A stretch of DNA of 52,585 bases from Anaerolineae bacterium (GTDB lineage: Bacteria > Chloroflexota > Anaerolineae > Aggregatilineales > Phototrophicaceae): the NCBI GenBank assembly GCA_022842885.1, contig JALHOR010000031.1:1-52585 (forward strand), given 5' to 3'. How positions within the stretch are numbered: position 1 is the first letter of the stretch; each line of letters starts with the position of its first letter. The notes below the pieces were generated by a model, which had not been told where the DNA came from, searched no databases, and saw only the letters and a program-made list of their open reading frames with translations. Below are positions 1 through 8,501 of the stretch, piece after piece. The translations under genes and the position numbers were made by a program.

Positions 1-51
1 ATTTTTACAGAAAATCAATTTGTGCTTTGTTTAATATGTATTTTGGTTTAT

Positions 52-81
52 GTAGGGAAGGGTTTCTAAACCCTCCCCTAC
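52..81. repeat. GTAGGG-type dispersed palindrome
   Basis: A 14-bp arm, GTAGGGAAGGGTTT, is followed by a 2-nt centre and its near-perfect reverse complement (one mismatch). The outer GTAGGG...CCCTAC ends are shared with elements at 10663, 22701 and 35396, so this is one member of a dispersed family with variable inner sequence. On the minus strand it could also act as a hairpin after the kinase gene, but no clean T tract follows. Confidence 0.75.
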
Positions 82-124
82 GAGACAAAGTATAGAAATT
101 TTGTAACTGCTCAGTTGTTTTTAG

Positions 125-241
125 CCCTCACCCTAGCCCACCTTGCGACGGGGCTTCATCCCTTTCCCCATTTCATGGAGAAAGGGACTTCCTGCGCCGC
201 TGGTATAAGCCCCTCCCTACGCAGTGGAGAGGGGATGAGGA
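125..241. repeat. CCTCACCC-type long palindromic element
   Basis: The element opens with CCTCACCCTAGCCC and closes with GGAGAGGGGATGAGG, with an internal CCCTTTCCCC / GGAGAAAGGGA pair. The same layout recurs at about 6371-6487 and 12158-12283. It looks like a non-coding, imperfectly self-complementary dispersed repeat. Similar sequences are common in Chloroflexota and cyanobacterial genomes as far as I recall; no search was done. Confidence 0.7.
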
Positions 242-261
242 TTTTCTTTGCGGTTTTTGAT

Positions 262-1191
262 CTATACCGCTAATCGCTCATACAATAATTCTTGATTCAA
301 GTTGGGCAACACGGTATGCGTGCTTTGCAGCGTTAAAGAAGCCGCTGTCACGCCTAAACGCATTGCCTCATCAACGTCCATATCATTCAGCAAGCCAAAA
401 ATGACCGCACCCGTCAGAGCATCGCCCGCGCCACTGCTATCTACCACATGCGTCTTGATAGCCCGGATGAAACCGCCGCCGCTGCCATCGGCATACGCCA
501 AGCCTTGTTCACCCATCGTCACAACAGCAATATTCGCGCCCAGCACCACCAAGCGCCGCGCTGCATTAATAGCGGAATCGCGGTCAGTGGCAGGTTCGCC
601 AGTGCCACACAAAGATTCGGTCTCAAACGCATTGGGGACGATGAGATGCAATTTATCAATATACGGGCAAAACCGTCCCGCCAGCGATGGCGTGGTGGGG
701 TCGGCACACACGTCTAATTCATATTTTTCAGCAAATTCAAACACTTTTTCCAACGCACATTCGGGTATAGTGGCATCCAGAATCACCATTTGGGCATCTT
801 CAAACAGATCTTCATGCTCACTCAGCCACTCGGCATCGAGCGCGTCCATAATTTCAAAATCGCTCAGGGATACTTCTAATTCGCCATTGGGCTTTAAAAA
901 TGCCATATATGTCCCGGTGCGCTGATGAGGAACGATACGCACATGCGAACAATCAATGCCCGCAGCGCGGCATTCGTCCAGCACACGCAGCCCATTGGTA
1001 TCATCCCCAACGACACTTAACAACAGCACTTCGACTTCCAACCGAGCGAGATTTTCGGCAATGTTGCGGGCAACCCCGCCGACGCTGTTTCGCACCTGTC
1101 CTTGGTTAGGCATCCCGAACTGTAAAGGGGCAGTGGGGCGTCCTTTGACATCTACTCCGGCAGAGCCAATCACCAATACGTAGCCGTCCAT
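262..1191 (-). CDS. PfkB-family carbohydrate kinase, pseudouridine kinase-like
   Basis: This is a ribokinase/PfkB-fold kinase that phosphorylates a sugar or nucleoside with ATP in the cytoplasm. The N-terminal strand VLVIGSAGVDVKG, the first signature GGVARNIAENLARL and the second signature DSSGAGDALTG (catalytic Asp in GAGD, anion hole) are all present, and the length of about 310 residues is normal. The pattern VDVKG...GGVxRNIAENLARL and the later IKTHVVDSSGAGDA closely resemble E. coli PsuK, so pseudouridine 5'-kinase is the best guess; no psuG glycosidase is visible nearby. The frame extends upstream to a TTG at 1284, but the ATG at 1191 sits directly before the family's first strand and is preferred, although it has no strong ribosome binding site. 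It is divergent from prmC. Confidence 0.85.
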   Translation of the reverse strand: MDGYVLVIGSAGVDVKGRPTAPLQFGMPNQGQVRNSVGGVARNIAENLARLEVEVLLLSVVGDDTNGLRVLDECRAAGIDCSHVRIVPHQRTGTYMAFLKPNGELEVSLSDFEIMDALDAEWLSEHEDLFEDAQMVILDATIPECALEKVFEFAEKYELDVCADPTTPSLAGRFCPYIDKLHLIVPNAFETESLCGTGEPATDRDSAINAARRLVVLGANIAVVTMGEQGLAYADGSGGGFIRAIKTHVVDSSGAGDALTGAVIFGLLNDMDVDEAMRLGVTAASLTLQSTHTVLPNLNQELLYERLAV

Positions 1192-1335
1192 GAGCGTTTC
1201 GCTTTCGGTTGTCTTACTGATTAAAGACAGTGTACCGCCAACCCTTAAAAAACCCCACCTGAAGAATATCCTGTTTTTAAACAAATTCGGGTTATGATAG
1301 ATTCAAGATAGTGATTATCGGGAATACCCTTTAAG

Positions 1336-2178
1336 ATGACAACCATTGCGAATATTCTGCTTTTTGCCCGCCAACGCTTGCCCTCGTCAGAAACCGCCAT
1401 GCTGGATGCCCACATGCTGCTGTGCCGCGTGCTGGCGACCGGACGTGCTTATTTGCTGGCACACCCGGAACATGTGCTGACGCCTGAACAAGCCGCGCAA
1501 TATGCCGACTGGATTAATCGGCGGGCGGCGGGCGAACCTGTGGCATATATTTTGGGCGAAGCAGGCTTTTTTGACCGCGATTTTAGGGTGACACCCGCTG
1601 TTTTGATTCCCCGCCCAGAGACCGAACATCTCGTGGAAGAAGCCTTATTGTTTATTCAGCAGCAGCCTCACATCAGCGCAGCAGATATTGGCACAGGCAG
1701 CGGCGCGATTGCGGTGACTGTCGCCGCGAATGCCCCCAGAGTGACCATGCACGCCACCGACGTGAGCAGTGCGGCATTAACATTAGCCCGCCACAATGCT
1801 GCCCAACACGGCGTCAATATCACCTTTCATCAGGGGCATTTGGCACAACCACTTATCACCGCCGGAATCACCGTGCGCCTGCTTATGGCAAATTTGCCCT
1901 ATATCGCCAGCGATGAACTGCCCAAACTGGATGTCAGCAAATATGAACCGCACCTCGCCTTGGATGGTGGCAGCGATGGCTTGCGGCTCATTGCCGAATT
2001 GTTGGAGGCTGTGCCGCAAATATGCCAGCCCGGCGCGTTAATTTTGCTGGAAATTGGTGCTGACCAAGGCGCCGCCGCCGCAGAATTGGCACAGCAAACG
2101 CTCTCGCCACAGTTCGTCAGCCTGATAAAAGATTATGCCGGGCATGACCGCGTGGTACGCATTCAACTCGCACCGTAA
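1336..2178 (+). CDS. prmC: Peptide chain release factor N5-glutamine methyltransferase
   Basis: PrmC/HemK methylates the GGQ glutamine of release factors RF1 and RF2 using SAM. The 280-residue product has the N-terminal helical domain ending in the GEPVAYILGEAGFFDRDF segment typical of the family, then a Rossmann methyltransferase with motif I as ADIGTGSGAIAVTVA, and the substrate-binding motif as NLPYI. This last motif is usually NPPY; the Leu variant keeps the Asn and Pro-Tyr. The conserved VLIPRPETE segment precedes motif I. No clear Shine-Dalgarno sequence precedes the ATG. The next gene starts 86 nt downstream on the same strand and is functionally unrelated. Confidence 0.93.
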   Translation: MTTIANILLFARQRLPSSETAMLDAHMLLCRVLATGRAYLLAHPEHVLTPEQAAQYADWINRRAAGEPVAYILGEAGFFDRDFRVTPAVLIPRPETEHLVEEALLFIQQQPHISAADIGTGSGAIAVTVAANAPRVTMHATDVSSAALTLARHNAAQHGVNITFHQGHLAQPLITAGITVRLLMANLPYIASDELPKLDVSKYEPHLALDGGSDGLRLIAELLEAVPQICQPGALILLEIGADQGAAAAELAQQTLSPQFVSLIKDYAGHDRVVRIQLAP

Positions 2179-2264
2179 ATTAGCCATAAAGATAAGTTGC
2201 CGAAAGCGATATTTTGGCATTTAATGAAAACGGCATGATGGCATTCATTGATGAGGATTACCCT

Positions 2265-4109
2265 ATGAAACAATCGTTTGGCGCATTTATCAGTGTGGGT
2301 GTCGTGAGTCTTATCACGCTGGCGTTGGCGCTGCCAGCCATTGCTTATATTGTGTATGGGCTGTTTTTGCTGACGCCGCAGGGTATTTTTAACCCGGAAG
2401 TCAGCGCAGGTGCGGCAATAGAACAATACGTGAGTTTTGATGCGTGGCTGAACGGCGTCGGTGAGAATGCCGGTATTCTGGATGGTAATTTTGGCACCTC
2501 TATGCGGACGCGCCAACCCGTGTTAGAAATGCTCAATGAGCGATTACCCGCGTCGCTGGAACTGCTGCAATTGGGTGTGTTCTTTAGCTTGCTTGTGGCA
2601 CTGCCGTTGGGTGTGGTGTTGGCATTTTTACGACGTGCTTTTACCGATAATATTTTTAGCATCGGGCTGAGTTTAGTATCGTCCGCGCCGATATTCTGGG
2701 TGGCACTGCTGCTAATTTATGAATATGCCGTGCAGCGCCAAGTGCTGCCTGTGGGTGGGCGTTGTGCGTTGGGGGCAGATTGCGGCAGTTTGACAGAGCG
2801 CGTCGAATATTGGATATTGCCCGTCGCATCGCTGGTGTTGTTTTTTGGCACGACGCTGGCACTTTTACTGCGCGATACGATTTTGCATTTGGCAACACAA
2901 GAAGCGACCAGCGGCTTAAAAGGGCGGCATATCATTGGTGGCATAGTCATGTTTGTGCCGCGCATTTTGCCCATGACGCTGGTCAGCATGTTCAGCAGTC
3001 TGGTGGTGGTCGAAGCGGTGTTTGCGTATCCGGGCGTGGGGCGCTTGGTGTTTGAAGCGGGTAGCACACAAGATTTTGCACTGCTGCTGGCAGTGATTTT
3101 GCTTTCTAGCGTGACTTTTGCCATCGTTTTGACCATCGGCACTATTGCCTCCGCGCTGTTGATATGGCTTTACAGTGCTTTCATTTTTTCGCCCACTGCT
3201 GAAACTGAAGAATTGCCCGAACAAACGACAACGCCAATGCAAAATATGGCGGGGCAGATTGCGACTCTTTTCACGGTTTTGGCGCTGTTGGTACTGCTTG
3301 CGATTGCGGCAATCTCATTTATCGCCCCCGGTGATGCTATGAAGCAGGACATCGCCAATCGGTTGATGCCACCCGGCACGGCAGGCTATATGTTGGGAAC
3401 AGATGAAATCGGGCGTGATATGCAAGCGCGAGTGCTGCGCGGGGGACAACCGATGTTCATTGTGGCATCCGCAGTCGCCCTTTTGACACTGGTGGCGGCG
3501 GTGATATTGGGCGCGATGGCTGGTATTTTGCCGGGGCTGATAGGGCTGATTCCCACTTTTTTCGTGTATGTGTATGGGCTGGTTTGGGGTTCGATTGCGC
3601 CGTTGCCCATATTAATAGCCGTCGCGGCGGCAGTATCCCCGGATGTTCGTCAGCCTGTCCTCATCACCTATATGACGCTGCTGATTTTGCCATTGGTGAT
3701 TCCAATTGTGCGCCAAAAATTCATTGCGATGCGCTTGGGTTATTCGCGGGCGCTGCTGCCAGTGGCGGGCTATATCGTCTTTGGCGCGATGACCAAAGCC
3801 ATGCTGCTGTTGGCGGCACTGGATGCGCTCGGTATGGCAACCCAACCACCCACACCAAGTTGGGGCAATATCATAGCGGGCGCACAACGCTATATGCCGC
3901 AAGCGCCACATGTGATGATTTTTCCGGGCATCATTCTCACGCTGACGGTTTTTTGCTTGGTGGCATTAAGTACGCGCCTGTTTGAGACATTTGATTTTAT
4001 GTCGCCGCTGCCATTGGCAAAACGCAAACGCGGCGATAGTAATGCTTTATTTGCCGAAGTTGGTTCACCCCAAAAACGCGGCAACATTTTTAACGATGTG
4101 AAGGATTGA
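2265..4109 (+). CDS. Fused DppB-DppC-like ABC transporter permease
   Basis: One polypeptide of about 614 residues carries two peptide/nickel-type permease halves. Residues 1-325 match DppB: an N-terminal membrane helix, the RLPASLELLQLGV segment, several helices and the VFAYPGVGRLVFEA motif. After a short linker, residues about 335-614 match DppC: a membrane helix, MLGTDEIGRDMQARVLRGG, several helices and PTPSWGNIIAGAQRYM before the last helix. Normally these are separate subunits of a heterodimer. The EAA-type coupling loop of the second half is hard to recognise and has diverged. No ATPase or substrate-binding gene lies nearby, so partners would be encoded elsewhere. The ATG at 2265 has GAGGA 7 nt upstream and is preferred over an upstream TTG at 2214. 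Confidence 0.85.
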   Translation: MKQSFGAFISVGVVSLITLALALPAIAYIVYGLFLLTPQGIFNPEVSAGAAIEQYVSFDAWLNGVGENAGILDGNFGTSMRTRQPVLEMLNERLPASLELLQLGVFFSLLVALPLGVVLAFLRRAFTDNIFSIGLSLVSSAPIFWVALLLIYEYAVQRQVLPVGGRCALGADCGSLTERVEYWILPVASLVLFFGTTLALLLRDTILHLATQEATSGLKGRHIIGGIVMFVPRILPMTLVSMFSSLVVVEAVFAYPGVGRLVFEAGSTQDFALLLAVILLSSVTFAIVLTIGTIASALLIWLYSAFIFSPTAETEELPEQTTTPMQNMAGQIATLFTVLALLVLLAIAAISFIAPGDAMKQDIANRLMPPGTAGYMLGTDEIGRDMQARVLRGGQPMFIVASAVALLTLVAAVILGAMAGILPGLIGLIPTFFVYVYGLVWGSIAPLPILIAVAAAVSPDVRQPVLITYMTLLILPLVIPIVRQKFIAMRLGYSRALLPVAGYIVFGAMTKAMLLLAALDALGMATQPPTPSWGNIIAGAQRYMPQAPHVMIFPGIILTLTVFCLVALSTRLFETFDFMSPLPLAKRKRGDSNALFAEVGSPQKRGNIFNDVKD

Positions 4110-4127
4110 TAATGGTTGCTTCTGTAG

Positions 4128-4146
4128 GGGCGAGACATGCTCGCCC
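4128..4146. repeat. Decayed GTAGGG-type palindrome / hairpin between convergent genes
   Basis: GGGCGAG, a 5-nt loop and CTCGCCC form a 7-bp stem. It is preceded by TCTGTAG like the other GTAGGG elements but lacks the CCTAC right end. It is followed by a run of A and G. Lying between two convergent genes, it may double as a terminator hairpin. Confidence 0.55.
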
Positions 4147-4161
4147 GAAAAAAAGCAACTT

Positions 4162-5061
4162 TTAATCAGGGCGCTCTGTCTCGAAGAATGGCACTGCCGG
4201 GCTATAAGTCATAAAGCGGTCAGGCGGTGCCAAACGTGGGTCATCCAGCAATGCCCGCACCGCCGGAAAATCAATATCGTACTGTGCATTCCCCAACGTG
4301 AGTGCCGCCACACGATGCAGCCATTGGGTATCTTCTACCGAAGGCTCGTCCATATTCATCAACCCCCAAGTATCCCACAGCAAATACTCCACTTTATTCA
4401 GTGCCAGCGCATCTTGCAGCATTCGCTGGCGAATTGCCCACTCACCGCGCCAAAATGTATCGTTGGGGTCGCCGCCGAAATCATGGACATTCATCTGTTT
4501 AGAATACACTGCCTGCCATGCTTGCCCGCCCAGCACAAATTCATCGTGGGGAATATCTTGCACGTCAAAGGTGATTTGGTTGTGCTGAATGAGCGATTCG
4601 GTTTGTTCTGGGTCTACGAGTTTCCAGCGTCCCGTATCCCACACTTCCACCACAACATGATCCACATAAAAACCGGGAACAAGCCGAATATATTTGGCAA
4701 AGCCAATCCGCAAGCGTGCCGGGATATGCTGATGGCGCAGCATGGAACATAACAGCAGAGAAGCATCACGGCAGCAACCGATGACGCGCTGTTCTTTTGG
4801 GCGTGATTCAGTGATAGGGCGGGCGTCTAATTCGTGGATACGCTGCCAAATGAGTTCGGCACGGCGTAAATCTACGTCGCGGCGGCGTTCTAGCGGCATT
4901 CCTTCTGTTTCATCATAATGCTGATAAACCGTCTGCACAATGCGACATAACGCTGTCAAATCGTCTTTGGGCAGTCCATCCAGCAGCGGGGCGGCTTTGC
5001 CCGGCTGCGTCATGGTACTGTGGGTGCGGTAAAAATCAGGGGAAGTCTCAAAAGTGGTCAT
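4162..5061 (-). CDS. Transglutaminase-like domain protein
   Basis: The 299-residue soluble protein contains a transglutaminase/protease-like core. CCRDASLLLCSMLRHQHIPARLRIGF carries the nucleophile Cys in the usual helix followed by the IPAR motif (quoted in parts: CCRDASLLL, then HIPARLRIGF). The His lies in YVDHVVVEVW and the Asp in WKLVDPE, so a complete Cys-His-Asp triad is visible. Such proteins are usually cysteine peptidases or amidases rather than cross-linking enzymes; the substrate is unknown. There is no signal peptide or membrane helix. AAGGAG lies 8 nt before the ATG, which fixes the start. The gene is convergent with the permease and sits downstream of the glycosyltransferase without obvious coupling. 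Confidence 0.85.
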   Translation of the reverse strand: MTTFETSPDFYRTHSTMTQPGKAAPLLDGLPKDDLTALCRIVQTVYQHYDETEGMPLERRRDVDLRRAELIWQRIHELDARPITESRPKEQRVIGCCRDASLLLCSMLRHQHIPARLRIGFAKYIRLVPGFYVDHVVVEVWDTGRWKLVDPEQTESLIQHNQITFDVQDIPHDEFVLGGQAWQAVYSKQMNVHDFGGDPNDTFWRGEWAIRQRMLQDALALNKVEYLLWDTWGLMNMDEPSVEDTQWLHRVAALTLGNAQYDIDFPAVRALLDDPRLAPPDRFMTYSPAVPFFETERPD

Positions 5062-5310
5062 GGTCTCTGCTCCTTGTCACGCTATCTTGGCTAAAGATGC
5101 TGCCGTGTTTGCCGGCAGTTGCTCTCGTTACCATGCATGGTGAAGTCAGAATAGCATAGTTGACTGCTTCAAATCCCCCCAATTTGTTGTCTACTTGCAA
5201 CCCACGCGCTACACTATCGTTATCTCGAAACAAATTTTTCCCGCTGATTTTTGTTACGTTTCCATACAAATCTTGTTTTGAATCACACCTAGTAAATTTG
5301 CCGCTGACAG

Positions 5311-7365
5311 CTAATTTGTATCTTCTATCGTAAACTCCAGCACAGGCAAGCGGTCTAGCCCATCTTCCAGCACAAAACGCTCGCCTGTTTCCCACGAATA
5401 CAATACCAACCACACGGTATAATCCCCGGCGACGAGTTCCGGCAAGTCTAAAGGCAGCATATCGCCCCGCAAAAGTTCATCAGGGTCAAACCATGTATGG
5501 GTGGGACGCTGCCCTAGCTCCCCATCCATCTGGGCGAGTGATTGGCTAGGGTCATTTGTCGGCGAAAGATACAGCGAGTACGAATAAATCTTATCAGGTT
5601 GTATGGGCGCTTGCCAAAAACTTTCAACAGTGATTTGGGTGTTAGTTTTTTCGGCTTGGATGCCACGCAATATCAATTGTGTGCTGCTGTTGGAAAAAAG
5701 CGTTTCTTGCGGATTCGGCAGGGGATGAGCGCGAAAAATATACAAATCCGGCTCACGATACGGATAGCCGCCTATGTGCTTCACCAACGGATATGGGTTA
5801 TCGGGGAAGCGTGATAAATCTTCGTCGCTCAAATACAGATAATCCATATCGGCAATGGTTAAGCCATTCTCGGTACGGTTATCCGGCGCGAACACGACAT
5901 TAAAATTTTTGAAGCCAGAATAACCGCGGTCATAGCGTGCCAGCGATACATACGGGTCAATATGCGTCGTCCAGATGAGGCTATTTTCCGGGATATTGTC
6001 TTCAAACCAGTGCTGCATCGCCGTATACGTGAATGGACGCTGCATATAAGTTTGATAAGCAATGGTTTCAGGCAGCAGCGCCAAGATCGGCAATAGCATC
6101 ATCATCCACAAATAGGATATTCTAGCCGTAGAGACACGATATAGCGTGTCCTTAACGGCATGATTTTTTGAGAATAACACTTGCCCAATCCATGCAGCGG
6201 CAGCAATCAACAGCACAGCGGCAGCCGGCAGCGTATACCGTATGGGATAAATGCTGTTTGCGTAGGAATGCAGATAGCCCGGAATGATAGCCAAAATTAA
6301 AAAGCCGGTGCTGGCTGTCAGTGCGATGAGGGCAAAATTGAAATTCAGCGGATTTTGATTTTGTTTTATCCTCACCCCCTTGCTATCCTCACCCCCTAGC
6401 CCCCTCTCTACTGCGTAGAGAGGGGGTGCTTGCTGGAGTGTTAAGTCCCCTCTCCATGTAATGGGGAGGGGATTTAGGGGTGGGGACTGATATTTTTTTA
6501 TCGCCAAAAATGCTGCCAAGCCCATCACGACCAAAAAGCCGATGCCCACTGTGCCGAACAAGCCATTAAAAACTTTGTACCAGCGAAAAGGGTCAAGCAT
6601 ATTCGTTAAAAAGCTGCTGCGAACCGTATTGGCTTCCACATTGCTCAAATCATTGGCACCATAGATAAAAAATAAGCCATAAGCGGTCAGCAGCACCAAT
6701 GCTAATGCCCCCGCCGACAGCAATAATGCCCGTCGAAAATCGCGCCATAATTGCCACAGACAAAATGCCGCTGGCAGCAGCAAAATCGGGGCTACGGGAT
6801 ATTTGAACAGGGTTGCCAATAATCCTGCCAGTGTCGCCAGAATTGCCCACACAAATGACTCATGCCGGAATGCCTGTAACGCCAATACCACGCATAATAC
6901 GCAAGCAAAGACCGTCGCTGGGTCGGGCAGTGCCAGAATCGCATTTTGGATGACGGCGGCTGAGATTGCCCAAACACCCCCGGCAAGCAAGCTGGCAGTT
7001 CGCCCCGATAACCAGCGGGTTGCCAGCATGATGAATGCCAAAGTGAGCATATCTATCAAAATCGAGACGATTCGCAGCGTGCCGACATACATGCCCATGT
7101 CGGTATGAATATTGTTTTCAGCGAGGGCATCCACGCCATTCAAAATCGCGGCATATAACCAGATGTAACCGGGCGGGTAGCCTTCCAGCCAATCATTACG
7201 CCAATAGGCATCGCGCACGCCACGCACATCATTTGCCAGCGCGTAAAAATTCGGTTCGTCGGGATGGTCAATATATGGCAGTCCGTGTGGCATATCTGCC
7301 ATGCGAAGCGCGAAACTTGCGAGTAGAATAAAGAGGGTTAAAAAAGCATACAACCGAACAGACAT
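5311..7365 (-). CDS. GT39-like polytopic membrane glycosyltransferase
   Basis: A protein of 684 residues with an N-terminal membrane helix followed by DHPDEPNFY, the acidic DE motif expected in the first external loop of GT-C enzymes (protein O-mannosyltransferase/ArnT type). At least ten further hydrophobic segments follow, then a soluble C-terminal domain of about 130 residues rich in beta strands. It probably transfers a sugar from a polyprenyl-phosphate donor on the outer face of the membrane. Two dispersed palindromic repeats are embedded in frame: one encodes residues about 293-331, a Pro/Gly-rich loop, and another encodes about residues 403-413. Both lie in hydrophilic loops between membrane helices, and the frame remains open. 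The acceptor cannot be told from sequence. Confidence 0.82.
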   Translation of the reverse strand: MSVRLYAFLTLFILLASFALRMADMPHGLPYIDHPDEPNFYALANDVRGVRDAYWRNDWLEGYPPGYIWLYAAILNGVDALAENNIHTDMGMYVGTLRIVSILIDMLTLAFIMLATRWLSGRTASLLAGGVWAISAAVIQNAILALPDPATVFACVLCVVLALQAFRHESFVWAILATLAGLLATLFKYPVAPILLLPAAFCLWQLWRDFRRALLLSAGALALVLLTAYGLFFIYGANDLSNVEANTVRSSFLTNMLDPFRWYKVFNGLFGTVGIGFLVVMGLAAFLAIKKYQSPPLNPLPITWRGDLTLQQAPPLYAVERGLGGEDSKGVRIKQNQNPLNFNFALIALTASTGFLILAIIPGYLHSYANSIYPIRYTLPAAAVLLIAAAAWIGQVLFSKNHAVKDTLYRVSTARISYLWMMMLLPILALLPETIAYQTYMQRPFTYTAMQHWFEDNIPENSLIWTTHIDPYVSLARYDRGYSGFKNFNVVFAPDNRTENGLTIADMDYLYLSDEDLSRFPDNPYPLVKHIGGYPYREPDLYIFRAHPLPNPQETLFSNSSTQLILRGIQAEKTNTQITVESFWQAPIQPDKIYSYSLYLSPTNDPSQSLAQMDGELGQRPTHTWFDPDELLRGDMLPLDLPELVAGDYTVWLVLYSWETGERFVLEDGLDRLPVLEFTIEDTN
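6128..6156. repeat. Degenerate GTAGAGACACG palindrome inside glycosyltransferase gene
   Basis: GTAGAGACACG, a 6-nt centre and CGTGTCCTTAAC form a decayed copy of the GTAGGGACACG...CGTGTCCCTAC palindromes at 10663 and 22701. It lies in frame within the 5311-7365 gene and encodes about ten residues (KDTLYRVSTA) in a hydrophilic loop. Confidence 0.65.
6371..6487. repeat. CCTCACCC-type palindromic element inserted in frame in a CDS
   Basis: Two near-perfect stems are visible: CCCCCTCTCTAC at 6400-6411 pairs with GTAGAGAGGGGG at 6415-6426 around a TGC loop, and CCCCTCTCCAT at 6447 pairs with ATGGGGAGGGG at 6461-6471 with one mismatch. The outer ends read CTCACCCCC and GGGGTGGGGA. The element is the same family as those at 125 and 12158, but here it is translated as part of the glycosyltransferase. 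Confidence 0.85.
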
Positions 7366-7447
7366 TCAATCACTCTCACTTAGCGTATACGGCAGTCCAT
7401 AAGACCAATTGCACCACCGAGACGACTTGCACAATAGGAATAGACCC

Positions 7448-8218
7448 ATGCTCAAACTTTATTCGTGGAATGTCAATGGTATTCGCGCTACTCAGAAAAA
7501 AGGTTTTCTGGAATGGCTGCACGCCACGCAGCCCGATATTCTGGGCTTGCAAGAGACCAAAGCGCAGCCTGACCAATTGGAGGCTGATTTGCTGCACCCC
7601 ACTGGGTATCAAACGTGGTGGGCAAGCGCCCAGAAAAAAGGCTACAGCGGCGTGGCATTATATAGCAAGACAGAACCATTGTCGGTGCAGGTGGGGCTAG
7701 GCATCGCGGAATATGACGACGAAGGACGCACCCTCATCGCTGAATATCCCGATTTTGTGTTCATCACAACCTATGTACCGCATGGCAAACATGATTTAAG
7801 CCGCGTGCCGTTTGCGTTGGCGTATAAAGAGGCACTCATCGCGCATTGTGCCGGATTACGGGCGCAGGGCAAACGCATCATCATTTGCGGCGATATTAAT
7901 ATTTCGCATCAAGAGATAGATATTGCCCGCCCTAAAGAGAATATGAAAAATACCGGTTTTCTGCCGGAAGAACGCGCTTGGATGGATAAACTCTTTGGTG
8001 AATATGATTATATAGACAGTTTCCGGCGCAAATATCCTGATAAAACCGGGGCATATTCATGGTGGACAGCCCGCGGCGGCGCTCGTGAAAAAAATGTCGG
8101 TTGGCGCTTGGATTATTTCGTCATCTCATCGGATTTATGGGAGCGCGTAGACGATGCTGCCATTCACCCGGACGTTCTGGGCAGCGACCACTGCCCGGTG
8201 AGTTTGGTGCTAAAGTAG
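7448..8218 (+). CDS. xth: Exodeoxyribonuclease III / AP endonuclease
   Basis: This enzyme of the ExoIII/ExoA (endonuclease-exonuclease-phosphatase) family cleaves DNA at abasic sites and degrades 3' ends in base excision repair. All family motifs are visible in the 256-residue product: SWNVNGIRA at the N-terminus, the metal-binding Glu in LQETKAQ, the catalytic Asp/Asn in GDINISHQEIDIARPKEN, and the terminal SDHCPVSL with the Asp-His pair. The ATG at 7448 begins exactly at the conserved MLKLYSWNVNG; the frame extends upstream to a TTG at 7409, overlapping the promoter region, which is less likely. The gene is divergent from the membrane glycosyltransferase. Confidence 0.95.
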   Translation: MLKLYSWNVNGIRATQKKGFLEWLHATQPDILGLQETKAQPDQLEADLLHPTGYQTWWASAQKKGYSGVALYSKTEPLSVQVGLGIAEYDDEGRTLIAEYPDFVFITTYVPHGKHDLSRVPFALAYKEALIAHCAGLRAQGKRIIICGDINISHQEIDIARPKENMKNTGFLPEERAWMDKLFGEYDYIDSFRRKYPDKTGAYSWWTARGGAREKNVGWRLDYFVISSDLWERVDDAAIHPDVLGSDHCPVSLVLK

Positions 8219-8252
8219 ATAAGTATCTTTAGTGAGGAGTAAATAGAATAGA

Positions 8253-8501
8253 ATGGAAACTGTTCATGCCCCGATTTTTGCAGAAATTTACGAGTTTCTG
8301 GTATCAGCACCCACACCAGAACAAATCGTTGCTTTTCAGCCATCCGAAGCAATACAAAACCGCGTCCGGGAATTGCTGGCGGCAAACCGAGACAATCGGC
8401 TGACGCCTGATGACCGTACTGAACTGGATCAATTTGAGACGATTAATCACTTTATGAGTATGTTGAAAATTTATGCTCGCAAACGGTTGATCACAAAATG
8501 A
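8253..8501 (+). CDS. Small conserved-type protein paired with HNH endonuclease
   Basis: A soluble, probably helical 82-residue protein of unknown function. It has a central segment SEAIQNRVRELLAANRDNRLTPDDRTELDQFE, shown here only for composition (RVRELLAANRD, LTPDDRTELDQFE). Its stop codon overlaps the start of the HNH gene by 4 nt (ATGA), so the two are translationally coupled. From memory, this two-gene arrangement recurs in cyanobacteria and other filamentous bacteria, which would suggest an inhibitor or partner of the nuclease; that is inference. GAGGAG lies upstream but 14 nt away. Confidence 0.75.
   Translation: METVHAPIFAEIYEFLVSAPTPEQIVAFQPSEAIQNRVRELLAANRDNRLTPDDRTELDQFETINHFMSMLKIYARKRLITK

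Larger units (their letters stand above)
1..261. other. Left-edge intergenic region with two palindromic repeats
   Basis: I see no convincing gene here. The stretch lies downstream of the sugar kinase, which is read leftward, and holds two dispersed repeats listed separately: a GTAGGG-type palindrome and a longer CCTCACCC...GATGAGG element. The sequence further left is not available, so a gene tail ending just before the window cannot be excluded. Confidence 0.6.

Noticed and set aside
302..925. 207-codon forward frame opposite the PfkB kinase
   Set aside because: It is antisense to a gene with clear family signatures and has no recognisable domain.
4162..5061. Naming this a true protein cross-linking transglutaminase
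   Set aside because: Only the papain-like triad is visible; most bacterial members are peptidases or amidases, so a general name was kept.
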